Origin: Pelomonas sp036404855
GTDB taxonomy: Bacteria > Pseudomonadota > Gammaproteobacteria > Burkholderiales > Burkholderiaceae_C
Reading direction: 5' to 3'
NCBI RefSeq assembly: GCF_036404855.1
Contig: NZ_DASWYS010000374.1
Span: 1 to 64,000 of the forward strand
DNA length: 64,000 bases
Made by a program: the position numbers and the translations under genes. The notes below the pieces were generated by a model. It was not told where the DNA came from, did not search any database, and saw nothing but the letters and a program-made list of their open reading frames with translations. The stretch's first letter is position 1, and every line of letters starts with the position of its first letter. Positions 33,016 to 40,994 of this stretch are shown here, piece by piece.

Positions 33016-33201
33016 TCACAGCACCAGGGCCAGGCGCTCCAGGATCAGCACGGCGAAGAAGGCCAAGCCGGCGATCAACGTCCATTTCATGATCACGATG
33101 CCCATGCGTCGCCAGCGTACCTGGCCGGTGGCGATGGACAGGGCGAAGCAGACGACGGCCGAGAACAGCAGCAGTCCGATGACGAGGCGGGCGATCAGCA
33201 T
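33016..33201 (-). CDS. Small two-helix membrane protein downstream of lpxC, 61 aa
   Basis: The product begins MLIARLVIGLLLFSAVVCFALS and ends MKWTLIAGLAFFAVLILERLALVL, two hydrophobic helices joined by a basic loop (QVRWRRMG). Such short proteins are common and poorly studied. Its ATG lies 10 bases after the lpxC stop and the terminator is downstream, so it would be made from the lpxC transcript. A longer frame from 33261 overlaps lpxC and is less likely. Function unknown; the position suggests an envelope-related role. Confidence 0.65.
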   Translation of the reverse strand: MLIARLVIGLLLFSAVVCFALSIATGQVRWRRMGIVIMKWTLIAGLAFFAVLILERLALVL

Positions 33202-33211
33202 GCGAACGCGC

Positions 33212-34147
33212 TTACCAGGCCGGCGCCAGTTGGGCGAAGCCCTTGGGCGCGGCGCGGTCATCGTCGAAGCTGACGACCTCGTAAGCGGATTCGTCGGCCA
33301 GCAGTGCCCGCAGCAACTTGTTGTTCAACGCATGGCCGCCCTTGAACGAGGTGTAGGCAGCCAGCAATGGCATGCCGGCGACCTGCATGTCACCGATGGC
33401 ATCGAGGATCTTGTGCTTGACGAACTCGTCGTCGTAGCGCAGACCTTCGGCGTTCAGCACCTTGTAGTCGTCGACGACGATGGCGTTGTCCATCGAGCCG
33501 CCCAGCGTCAGACCTCTTGAACGCATCAGGTCAATGTCGGCTGTCATGCCGAAGGTGCGCGCACGGGCGATCTCCTTCTTGTACTTGCCCGAACCCATGT
33601 CGAAGACGAACTGGCTGCCGGTGGCGGCCACGGCCGGGTTGTCGAACTCGATCTCGAAGCTCAGCGTATAGCCATGGTGGGGCTCCAGCCTGGCCCACAT
33701 CAGCTTCTTGCCCTCGCCCTGACGAACCTCTACGGGCTTGTTCACCTTGAGGAAGCGCTTGGGCGCGTCCTGCATGACGATGCCGGCCGACTGCAGCAGG
33801 AAGACGAAGGCGGCGGCGGAGCCGTCCAGCACAGGCACCTCGTCGGCATTGATGTCGATGACGAGGTTGTCCAGCCCGAGGCCGGCGCAGGCCGACAGCA
33901 GGTGCTCGATGGTCTGCACCTTTGGGGCGCCGGGGTCGCCGTTCGGGCTGATCGTGGTAGCCATGCGCGTGTCGCTGACCGACATGACGCCGACGGGGAT
34001 GTCCACCGGCGGACACAGGTCCACGCGGCGAAAGACGATGCCGGTGTCCGGCGGCGCGGGGCGCAGCGTCAGCTCGACCTTCTGGCCGCTGTGGATGCCC
34101 ACGCCTACGGCGCGCGTGATCGACTTCAGGGTGCGTTGCTTGAGCAT
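33212..34147 (-). CDS. lpxC: UDP-3-O-acyl-N-acetylglucosamine deacetylase LpxC
   Basis: The committed step of lipid A synthesis. The 311-residue protein carries the zinc ligands His82 (TIEHLLSACAGLGLDN), His245 and Asp249 (FVKHKILDAIGD), and the catalytic His272 (SFKGGHALNNKLLRAL). Start MLKQRTLKSITRAVG is the standard LpxC N-terminus; an ATG seven codons upstream is possible. In many Proteobacteria lpxC is the gene after ftsZ; here it is 5.5 kb further on and follows a sensor kinase gene by 17 bases, so it is likely transcribed from that unit. Confidence 0.97.
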   Translation of the reverse strand: MLKQRTLKSITRAVGVGIHSGQKVELTLRPAPPDTGIVFRRVDLCPPVDIPVGVMSVSDTRMATTISPNGDPGAPKVQTIEHLLSACAGLGLDNLVIDINADEVPVLDGSAAAFVFLLQSAGIVMQDAPKRFLKVNKPVEVRQGEGKKLMWARLEPHHGYTLSFEIEFDNPAVAATGSQFVFDMGSGKYKKEIARARTFGMTADIDLMRSRGLTLGGSMDNAIVVDDYKVLNAEGLRYDDEFVKHKILDAIGDMQVAGMPLLAAYTSFKGGHALNNKLLRALLADESAYEVVSFDDDRAAPKGFAQLAPAW

Positions 34148-34164
34148 TCCCCGATTGTCCCGGA

Positions 34165-36129
34165 TCAAGCCTGGGCCTTGCGTTCCACGGGCAATCGCAA
34201 GGAGAGCCGGGTGCCGCTGCCCGGCGAGGAGTCGATACGCAGCTTGCCGCCCAGGCGCTGGGCGCGCTTGATCTGGCTCTTCAGACCGCGGCCGTGCTGG
34301 ATGGTCTCCAGGTCGAAGCCAGCACCGTCGTCCTCGACGCGGATCTCGACGTAGCTGCCGTGATGGCGCGTGACCATGCGCACGCGGCTGGCCTGGGCAT
34401 GCTTGAGCACGTTGTTCAGCGCCTCCTGCATCAGCCGCAGCACGTGCAGCGCGTCAGGTGGCTCCAGCCACGGCAGGGGCGGCAGGTCCTGCACGTCCCA
34501 TTCGAGCTTGAGCCCGCCCGTCTGCAGGCGCTTGCCGAGGCGGTAGCGCATCGTCGCCAGCAGAGAAACGAGGTCATGCCCGACAGGCTCCAGCGAATCG
34601 ATCACCAGGCGCAGGTCATCCACGCATTCGCGCAGCACTTCGACGCACTGCTCATGCGACATGCTGCCCTGCTCCATCGCCACAAGCGCCGACAGCAGCG
34701 ACGAGCCGAGGCCATCGTGCATGTCGGCCATGATGCGCTGGCGTTCCAGCAGCAGCGCCTGCTGACGCTCGGCCTCGCGCAACTGGGCGTTCTGCATCTG
34801 CAGCACCGAAACCTGCTCTTCGAGGTCTTCCTGCAACTGGCTGTTTTCGGCTTTGACCTGCTCCACGGCGCCGACGTAGCGGCGCTGCACCGCGTGCAGG
34901 AAGCTGATCATGACGATCAACGTCGCGAATGGCATCAGGAAGAAGTGTTCCGGCCAGGCCCAGCCGGCCAGCACGGCGAGGTCGTGCCCGCCGATGAGCA
35001 CGCTGACGATCAGCGCCACCGCCATGATGCGCAGCTCGGTGCGACGTTCGCGCCAGGCGAGGAAGGCGAGCCAGACCGTGCCGATGGCTGCGACGAAGGC
35101 TGTGACGACGTACTGCATGACGACCATGTCGAGCTGGCGCAGCCACAGCGGCACGCTGAGCAGGCTGACGAGCAGCACGCTTGCCGCCAGCGCCCACTCC
35201 AGCCACGGCAGCCGCCGGCTCGCGAAGCGCAGCGCGAACAGGAGCGCCGACAGCATCACCCAGCCCATGGATGCGTGTGTCGCCCACCAGAACCAGTCTT
35301 GCGCCACCGGCGAGGCCGGCAGGCTGACGTAGAAATGCAGGTTGCGCACCATCCATGCCGCCGCACCGAGCGCGAACAGCCCGTAGATGGCCTCGCCAGG
35401 CCGACGCAGCCACAGTGTCAGGGCGAACAGGCCGAGCACGGCCAGCGTCAGGCTGACAGCCTGGGGCAAGCCGGTCTGGGCACGCACCCTCCACAGCCAC
35501 TGCTTCTCCAGCGTGTCGCGCGGTCCGACCCAGATGCGGGACACCGCGTAATAGCTGCCTGCCGGCACCGGCAGGGCCACGACCAGATCCAGCCCCTGAG
35601 CACCGATGCCGGGTAGCGGCAGCCAGATCGGCTGCACCCATTGCTCGCGCTCCGCATGCTGGTTGTCCAGCAGCAGCTGCCAGCCCCGCTCGGTGCGCGC
35701 CAGCACGGCGGCCGACAGCGTGACCAGACGCGGCAGGTACAGCGCCATGGCTTCGTCATGCCCGGCCGGCACATGCAGCCGGTACCAGCGCATCTGGTAG
35801 CCACGCGCGTCCGTGACCATGGCTGCCCCGGGACGGCTGCGCACGTCGGGCATGGCCACAGGCTGCCAGCCCGCCGCCGCCGCCGGCGGCAGCAGCTCAG
35901 GCGGGAGGCTCAGGTGGTCGCCGCCGGTCACCGTGTGATGGCGCAGCGCCCCCCACCAGGCATCGAGCTGGGCGCGCGTCCAGGCACTGGTCGCGAGTTC
36001 GGCGGGGGCGGCATCGTCGCCGGTGATGTGGGTGCTGGGCTGGGGCAGGCGTTGTGCCTGCACCGACAACCCGGCCAGCAGGGCAAGCCCCAGCAGCCAG
36101 CGGCGCAGCATCAGGCCCAGCTCAGGCAT
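34165..36129 (-). CDS. Sensor histidine kinase, HisKA_3 (NarX/DegS) type, 7TM-DISM-like
   Basis: A 654-residue membrane sensor. A signal/anchor (LRRWLLGLALLAGLSVQA) is followed by a periplasmic domain (about 25 to 220), then seven hydrophobic segments (about 225 to 425), resembling 7TMR-DISM sensors, then a coiled coil (VKAENSQLQEDLEEQVSVLQ), the HisKA_3 H-box (RIMADMHDGLGSSLLSALVA) and an HATPase with EALNNVLKHAQASRV (N box), VEDDGAGFD and GRGLKSQIKRAQRLGG. It should phosphorylate a LuxR-type response regulator, but none is adjacent. Start ATG 36129 has GGAG directly before it; ATG 36111 is an alternative. The lpxC gene starts 17 bases after its stop. Confidence 0.9.
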   Translation of the reverse strand: MPELGLMLRRWLLGLALLAGLSVQAQRLPQPSTHITGDDAAPAELATSAWTRAQLDAWWGALRHHTVTGGDHLSLPPELLPPAAAAGWQPVAMPDVRSRPGAAMVTDARGYQMRWYRLHVPAGHDEAMALYLPRLVTLSAAVLARTERGWQLLLDNQHAEREQWVQPIWLPLPGIGAQGLDLVVALPVPAGSYYAVSRIWVGPRDTLEKQWLWRVRAQTGLPQAVSLTLAVLGLFALTLWLRRPGEAIYGLFALGAAAWMVRNLHFYVSLPASPVAQDWFWWATHASMGWVMLSALLFALRFASRRLPWLEWALAASVLLVSLLSVPLWLRQLDMVVMQYVVTAFVAAIGTVWLAFLAWRERRTELRIMAVALIVSVLIGGHDLAVLAGWAWPEHFFLMPFATLIVMISFLHAVQRRYVGAVEQVKAENSQLQEDLEEQVSVLQMQNAQLREAERQQALLLERQRIMADMHDGLGSSLLSALVAMEQGSMSHEQCVEVLRECVDDLRLVIDSLEPVGHDLVSLLATMRYRLGKRLQTGGLKLEWDVQDLPPLPWLEPPDALHVLRLMQEALNNVLKHAQASRVRMVTRHHGSYVEIRVEDDGAGFDLETIQHGRGLKSQIKRAQRLGGKLRIDSSPGSGTRLSLRLPVERKAQA

Positions 36130-36218
36130 CTCCGTGACTTCTTCTAGGCATTGACATGGGCGCCAGCATGCCACACGGGGTACCGCTGCGGCGGCACCCA
36201 TTCGGTCGGCGCCAGCCT

Positions 36219-36782
36219 TCAGCTGACGTCGACCGGCAGGCTCTTGCGCGCCGCCTCGCGCAGCTCGCGCGACAGGCCGGCGTCGCCCACGGCCCGCGAA
36301 AGCAGCAGCGCGCCAACTAGTGTGGACAGCATGGCCAGCGCCTGTTCGCGGCGCCCGACGGGATCTGTTGCGGGCATCTGCGTCTGCAACGTCGCGACCA
36401 GGCTCTCGACGCCTTCGCCGAAGACCTCGCGCACTTCCGACCCGCCACGCGCCGCATCGCCGGCCAGCGCCACGAGGCCGCAGCCCGCGCCAATGTGGTC
36501 GCGATGGGTGTCGGACAGATAGGCCTTGACCCAGGCCGACAGGCTGCGGTCGGTCTGCTTCTTCCACTGCTCCCGGTTGGCCGCCAGCGCACGCCGGGTG
36601 GCCTGGGCGGCGAGGTCATCCTTCGAGTCGAAATGGCCGTAGAAGCCGCCGCGCGTCAGGCCGGCGGCCTGCATCAAGTCGTTCAGTCCGATGCCATCGA
36701 AGCCATGTTCGCGAAAGAGCTGGGCGGCGTTGTCGAGGATGCGTTCACGGTTTTCTTCGGCCTGGGCGCGGCTGACCTTCAT
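36219..36782 (-). CDS. TetR/AcrR family regulator of the adjacent cassette
   Basis: A 187-residue repressor with the N-terminal helix-turn-helix (ENRERILDNAAQLFREHGFDG and GLNDLMQAAGLTRGGFYGHFDSKDDL) and a C-terminal domain like that of NemR/AcrR-type regulators (HIGAGCGLVALAGDAARG). AGGAG lies upstream of the ATG at good spacing. It is read divergently from an SDR, hydrolase and MFS set; a perfect inverted repeat in the shared 117-base intergenic region is the probable operator. Redox- or xenobiotic-responsive control is a reasonable guess from family habits. Confidence 0.92.
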   Translation of the reverse strand: MKVSRAQAEENRERILDNAAQLFREHGFDGIGLNDLMQAAGLTRGGFYGHFDSKDDLAAQATRRALAANREQWKKQTDRSLSAWVKAYLSDTHRDHIGAGCGLVALAGDAARGGSEVREVFGEGVESLVATLQTQMPATDPVGRREQALAMLSTLVGALLLSRAVGDAGLSRELREAARKSLPVDVS

Positions 36783-36850
36783 CTCGATCTCCTGAAGTTC
36801 TGGCGGATGTCGCTTGACTGATTTTATATGTTGAACGACATTTATAACAA

Positions 36851-36868
36851 TCATGTCGACCGACATGA
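36851..36868. promoter_or_regulatory. Inverted-repeat operator between the TetR and SDR genes
   Basis: TCATGTCG-AC-CGACATGA is a perfect 8-bp inverted repeat with a 2-bp spacer. Additional ATGTCG / CGACAT half-sites occur at about 36807-36812 and 36835-36841, in a locally A/T-rich stretch that should hold both divergent promoters. Binding by the neighbouring TetR is inferred. Confidence 0.65.
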
Positions 36869-36899
36869 ATAAACGTACCTCGTACCTGAAGGACCTGCC

Positions 36900-37595
36900 A
36901 TGAAGCTCAAGAACGCCGTCGTCTTCATCTCCGGCGCCAACCGCGGCCTCGGCCGCGCCTTCGCGGAGGCCGCACTCGCGGCCGGTGCCGCGAAGGTCTA
37001 CGCCGCCGCCCGCGATCCAGGCCGCATCGACCTGCCCGGCGTCGTGCCCGTCGCGCTGGACGTCACCGACCCCGCCCAGGTCGCCGCCGCAGCGGCCCGC
37101 TGCACGGACGTGACGCTGCTCATCAACAACGCCGGCATCTCGCGCCAGGGTCGTTTGCTGGGCGACGGCGGCATGGCCGCCGCCCGTGCCGAACTCGAGA
37201 CCAACTTCTTCGGCCCGTGGGCGCTGGCGCGCGCCTTCGCGCCGGTGCTGCAGGCCAACGCCGGCGGTGCGGTGCTGAACGTGCTGTCGGTGTTGAGCTG
37301 GGTGACTCTGCCGGACGTGGCCACGTATAGCGCCTCCAAGGCCGCTGCCTGGTCGCTGAGCAACGGCTTGCGCAACGAGCTGAAGGCCCAGGGCACGCAA
37401 GTGACCAGCCTGCACGTCGGCTACATGGACACTGACATGACGCATGGCCTGGAAGCCCCCAAGGCCGCACCTGCCGACGTGGCCCGCCTCGCGCTTGAAG
37501 GCGTCGAGGCCGGTGCCTTCGAGGTGCTGGCCGACGACCTCAGCCGCCAGGTCAAGCGCAGCCTGTCCAGCCCAACGCCGGCCTACGCTGGCTGA
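36900..37595 (+). CDS. SDR family oxidoreductase
   Basis: A 231-residue classical short-chain dehydrogenase: VVFISGANRGLGRAFAEAAL (cofactor TGxxxGxG variant, residues about 10 to 17), LLINNAGISRQG (NNAG), a serine in NVLSVLSWVTLPDVATYSASKAAAW, and the Tyr-x3-Lys pair in that segment (YSASK). It reduces or oxidises a small carbonyl or alcohol with NAD(P)H. The gene opens the plus-strand cassette controlled by the divergent TetR; the alpha/beta hydrolase follows after 14 bases. Confidence 0.93.
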   Translation: MKLKNAVVFISGANRGLGRAFAEAALAAGAAKVYAAARDPGRIDLPGVVPVALDVTDPAQVAAAAARCTDVTLLINNAGISRQGRLLGDGGMAAARAELETNFFGPWALARAFAPVLQANAGGAVLNVLSVLSWVTLPDVATYSASKAAAWSLSNGLRNELKAQGTQVTSLHVGYMDTDMTHGLEAPKAAPADVARLALEGVEAGAFEVLADDLSRQVKRSLSSPTPAYAG

Positions 37596-37609
37596 CAGGG
37601 AGCCCCACC

Positions 37610-38431
37610 ATGGTCGAGTCCCTTACCCTGGCCGCGCCGCTGGCGGCCCATGCCGACGGCCATCTGGCCGCCGCCCGCCATGCCTTCTCGGCGCCCGAGC
37701 GCGTGCCGCTGTCTGCCGATGAGCGCGCCGCGCTCTCCGGCGCCGCCGAGACGCCGCTGCGCCACGAGGGCCTCAAGCTCGCACGCTGGACGCTGGGCAC
37801 GGGTCCGCGCGTGGTTCTCGTGCACGGCTGGAACAGCCGGGGCGCCCACCTGCTGGCTCACGCGCAGGCCCTGGTGCATGCCAGCTTCTCCGTGACACTG
37901 TTCGACCTGCCCGGCCACGGCGACTCCGGCGGCCATGCAGCCAGCGTCGTCCACGCGGGCCGCGCGCTGCGCGCGGTGATGACCGACATCGGCGAGGTCC
38001 ATGCAGTCGTCGGCCATTCCATGGGCTCAGCCGCCGCGCTGCTGGCTTTTGCGCACGGACTTCGGGTCAGGCGCAGCGTGCACCTGGCGGGCCCCTCGTC
38101 ACTGACACCCATGGTCAAGGGCCTGGCCCGGACGCACGGCCTCGGCCCCGCCGACGCGGCGGCACTGGCGGGCTGGGTGGAGGGATTCATCGGCACCCGA
38201 ATGGCCTACGTCGACCTGGAGCGCCTGAAGCACGGCCTGCGCCACCCCGGCCTCATCGTCCACGATCCCGACGACCGGACCGTCCCCTTCGCCGCGTCCG
38301 CGGCCTTGCACCAGGCCTGGCCCGGCTCGCGTCTGGAACCGGCCACAGGCCTGGGCCACAGAAGGCTGCTGGTCGACGCCGATGTCGTTGCCCGCAGCGT
38401 TGCCTTCGTGGCCGAGGGCTGGGCGCCATGA
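37610..38431 (+). CDS. Alpha/beta hydrolase
   Basis: A 273-residue alpha/beta-fold enzyme. VVLVHGWNSRGAHLLAHAQ is the oxyanion HG motif, VVGHSMGSAAALLAFAHG the nucleophile elbow (GHSMGS), a catalytic Asp is likely in HDPDDRTVPFAA and the His in GLGHRRLLVD. The N-terminus carries about 55 residues before the fold and has no signal. Middle gene of the TetR-controlled cassette; its stop overlaps the MFS start by four bases (ATGA). Substrate unknown; esterase or thioesterase activity is likely. Confidence 0.9.
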   Translation: MVESLTLAAPLAAHADGHLAAARHAFSAPERVPLSADERAALSGAAETPLRHEGLKLARWTLGTGPRVVLVHGWNSRGAHLLAHAQALVHASFSVTLFDLPGHGDSGGHAASVVHAGRALRAVMTDIGEVHAVVGHSMGSAAALLAFAHGLRVRRSVHLAGPSSLTPMVKGLARTHGLGPADAAALAGWVEGFIGTRMAYVDLERLKHGLRHPGLIVHDPDDRTVPFAASAALHQAWPGSRLEPATGLGHRRLLVDADVVARSVAFVAEGWAP

Positions 38432-39612
38432 GCACCGTGCCCCGCTCCTGGCTGCTGACGCTGGCAGCACTGGCCGCGCTGGCGACGCTGTCCACCAACA
38501 TCCTGCTGCCTTCCCTGCCGCTGATGGCACAGGCTCTGGGGCACAGCGAGGCGGCAATGACGGCGGTGCTGAGCCTCTTCCTCGCTGTGTTCGCCGTCGC
38601 GCAGTTGATCGTCGGCCCCCTGTCCGACCGTGTCGGCCGCAAGCCCGTGGTGCTCGGCGGGCTGGCCATCTTCATCGCGGGCAGCGCGGTCGGCGCGATG
38701 GCCAGCGACCTCCCCCTGCTGCTGGCCGGTCGTGCGCTGCAGGCCATGGGCGCCGCCGCGGCGTCGGTGCTGGCGCGGGCGGCCGCGCGTGACCGTTTCG
38801 AGGGCCCGCAACTCGCCGCGCTGCTCGGCCGCATCATGGTCGTCATGGCCGCGGCGCCGGGTTTCTCGCCATTGTTGGGCGGCCTGCTGCAAGCCGCCTT
38901 GGGCTGGCGGGCGCCGTTCGTGCTGCTGGTTCTGGCCGGCCTGGCGCTGACGGCAGCCTATGCGGGCATCGTCGGCGAAACCCTGCCCGCCGAGCGCCGC
39001 CTGCGACGACCCGCTGGCGCCTTGGCGCGCGGTTATGTCGTGCTGCTGGGAGATCCCCGTTTCATGCGCCCGGCGCTTGCGACGGCCGCCATCCTCGGGG
39101 CACTGTTCGCCTTCTTCGGCACGGCACCCCTGGTACTGGTGCGTGAGTACCGCTTCTCGGCGCTTCAAGTGGGCCTGTTCTTCGCGACCACGGTTTTTGT
39201 CGTCTTCACCGCCGGACGAGCAGCACCGCACTGGGCAGCGCGCTGGGGTGGGCCTGCAGTGCTGAGCGTGGGAGCAGCACTGGCTTCCTGCGGCGGGCTG
39301 GTGATGCTGACTGGCGGCACGCTCGGCCTGACGAGCTTTGCAGCCGCCGCCTGCATCTTCTTGTTTGGCATGGGCCTGGTGTCGCCCACGGGCACGGCGC
39401 TGGCGCTGACGCCGTTCGCGGCCCAGGCCGGCCAAGCCTCGGCGTTGCTGGGGTTCCTGCAGATGGCCGCAGCGGCGGCGCTCACGACAGCGGCGGCAGC
39501 GCTGCCGGCAGCGCGCATGGACGCGCTGGCCCTCGTGCTCGTCGGTGGCGGGCTGCTGGCCTGGCTCGCCTGCCCGGCCAGGCCGTCCACCACCATCGCC
39601 GGCGCCCCTTAA
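38428..39612 (+). CDS. Bcr/CflA-type MFS drug efflux transporter
   Basis: A 394-residue 12-helix transporter. The early segment STNILLPSLPLMAQALGHSE and the loop 2-3 motif GPLSDRVGRKPVVLGGL identify the DHA1 / Bcr-CflA efflux group. It closes the cassette: an SDR and a hydrolase that may modify a toxic compound, and a pump that exports it (inference from layout). The four-base overlap with the hydrolase couples their translation. A strong hairpin follows the stop. Confidence 0.92.
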   Translation: MSTVPRSWLLTLAALAALATLSTNILLPSLPLMAQALGHSEAAMTAVLSLFLAVFAVAQLIVGPLSDRVGRKPVVLGGLAIFIAGSAVGAMASDLPLLLAGRALQAMGAAAASVLARAAARDRFEGPQLAALLGRIMVVMAAAPGFSPLLGGLLQAALGWRAPFVLLVLAGLALTAAYAGIVGETLPAERRLRRPAGALARGYVVLLGDPRFMRPALATAAILGALFAFFGTAPLVLVREYRFSALQVGLFFATTVFVVFTAGRAAPHWAARWGGPAVLSVGAALASCGGLVMLTGGTLGLTSFAAAACIFLFGMGLVSPTGTALALTPFAAQAGQASALLGFLQMAAAAALTTAAAALPAARMDALALVLVGGGLLAWLACPARPSTTIAGAP

Positions 39613-39645
39613 AAGCAAAAGGGCGAGCCGCAAGGCCCGCCCTTT
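39613..39645. terminator. Bidirectional terminator between the MFS gene and ftsZ
   Basis: A 9-position stem GGGCGAGCC / GGCCCGCCC (one A-C mismatch) with a GCAA loop (39621-39642). It is flanked by TTT on the plus side and, read on the minus strand, by TTTTGCTTTT. It can thus end both the MFS transcript and the long division-cluster transcript 20 bases beyond the ftsZ stop. Confidence 0.8.
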
Positions 39646-39665
39646 CATCAACCGGAGCGTGTGGC

Positions 39666-40910
39666 TCAGTCGGCTTGCTTGCGCAGGAAGGCCGGAATCT
39701 CGATCTCGTCCATGCCGTTGGACGACAGCGCCTCGACCTTCGCGGCCGCGCTGCCCGAACGGCCGTGGCGCCAGACGCTCGGCACATTGGCGTTCGCGAA
39801 ATCGCCGAGGCCCAGGCCCACGTTGGCCTGCTGGGGCTGCCCGGAAGCCGGCGCTGCCATCGCGACGGCCTGCGTCAGCACGGGCATGCCATCGGTCCCG
39901 TTGCGCACGACGGACTGGGTCTGCACCACCTGCAGGGGCGCCTGCTGGCGGGCGCGGCCCGCAGTCAGGCCGGTGGCGATGACGGTCACACGCAGCGCGT
40001 CGCCCAGGCCTTCGTCATAAGCGGTGCCGTAGATGATGTGCGCTTCTTCCGAGGCGTAACGCTTGATCGCGTTCATCGCATTGCGCGACTCGCTGAGCTT
40101 GAAGTTGCTGCGACTCGCGGCGATCAGCACCAGCACGCCACGCGCGCCCGACAGGTCAATACCTTCCAGCAGCGGGCAGGCCACGGCGGCTTCGGCAGCC
40201 TTGGTGGCGCGATCCGGACCGGTGGCCTGCGCCGTGCCCATCATGGCCTTGCCGGGCTCGCTCATCACAGTCTTGACGTCTTCGAAGTCGACGTTGACCA
40301 GGCCGGGGATGTGGATGATGTCGGAAATGCCGCCAACTGCGTTCTTCAGCACGTCATTGGCATGCGCGAAGGCCTGATCCTGCGTGACGTCGTCACCCAG
40401 GACGTCGAGCAGCTTGTCGTTCAACACGACGATCAGCGAGTCCACATTGGCCTCCAGCTCGGCCAGGCCGTTGTCGGCCGCCTTGGCGCGGCGACCACCC
40501 TCGAATTCGAAGGGTTTGGTGACGACGCCCACCGTCAGGATGCCCATTTCCTTGGCAACGCGTGCAATCACCGGTGCGGCGCCCGTGCCGGTACCGCCAC
40601 CCATGCCGGCGGTGATGAACAGCATATTGGCGCCGGCGATGGATTCGCGAATGCGGTTTTCTGCCTCTTCGGCGGCGGCCTTGCCCATCTCGGGTTTGGC
40701 GCCAGCGCCCAGGCCGGAGGTCCCGAGTTGAAGCAATTGGTCGGCCTTGGAGCGGTTGAGCGCCTGCGCGTCGGTATTCGCGCAGATGAATTCAACCCCT
40801 TGAACGCCCTGGGCGATCATGTGGTCCACGGCGTTGCCGCCACCACCACCGACCCCGATCACCTTGATTTGGGTGCCTTGGTCAAACTCTTCGATCATCT
40901 CGATGGGCAT
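39666..40910 (-). CDS. ftsZ: Cell division protein FtsZ
   Basis: A 414-residue tubulin-like GTPase that forms the division ring. The GTP-binding signature GGGTGTG is at 104-110, NTDAQAL and the T7-loop region (DLGDAL-type LNDKLLDVLG) are present, and the C-terminal conserved peptide IEIPAFLRKQAD, which binds FtsA and ZipA-like partners, ends the protein. AGGAGGT (40915-40921) four bases before the ATG is the strongest ribosome site in the cluster, fitting the high FtsZ level needed. It is the last gene of the mraZ-to-ftsZ run; a terminator follows. An 84-base gap before it could hold an additional promoter, but I cannot point to one. Confidence 0.98.
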   Translation of the reverse strand: MPIEMIEEFDQGTQIKVIGVGGGGGNAVDHMIAQGVQGVEFICANTDAQALNRSKADQLLQLGTSGLGAGAKPEMGKAAAEEAENRIRESIAGANMLFITAGMGGGTGTGAAPVIARVAKEMGILTVGVVTKPFEFEGGRRAKAADNGLAELEANVDSLIVVLNDKLLDVLGDDVTQDQAFAHANDVLKNAVGGISDIIHIPGLVNVDFEDVKTVMSEPGKAMMGTAQATGPDRATKAAEAAVACPLLEGIDLSGARGVLVLIAASRSNFKLSESRNAMNAIKRYASEEAHIIYGTAYDEGLGDALRVTVIATGLTAGRARQQAPLQVVQTQSVVRNGTDGMPVLTQAVAMAAPASGQPQQANVGLGLGDFANANVPSVWRHGRSGSAAAKVEALSSNGMDEIEIPAFLRKQAD

Positions 40911-40994
40911 ATCAACCTCCTAACTGCTGCAATTGTGCCTTGGCACTCAATGAATGAATAGCTGCTGAAACAAATTTTTCGTGGTTTTGGGGGG

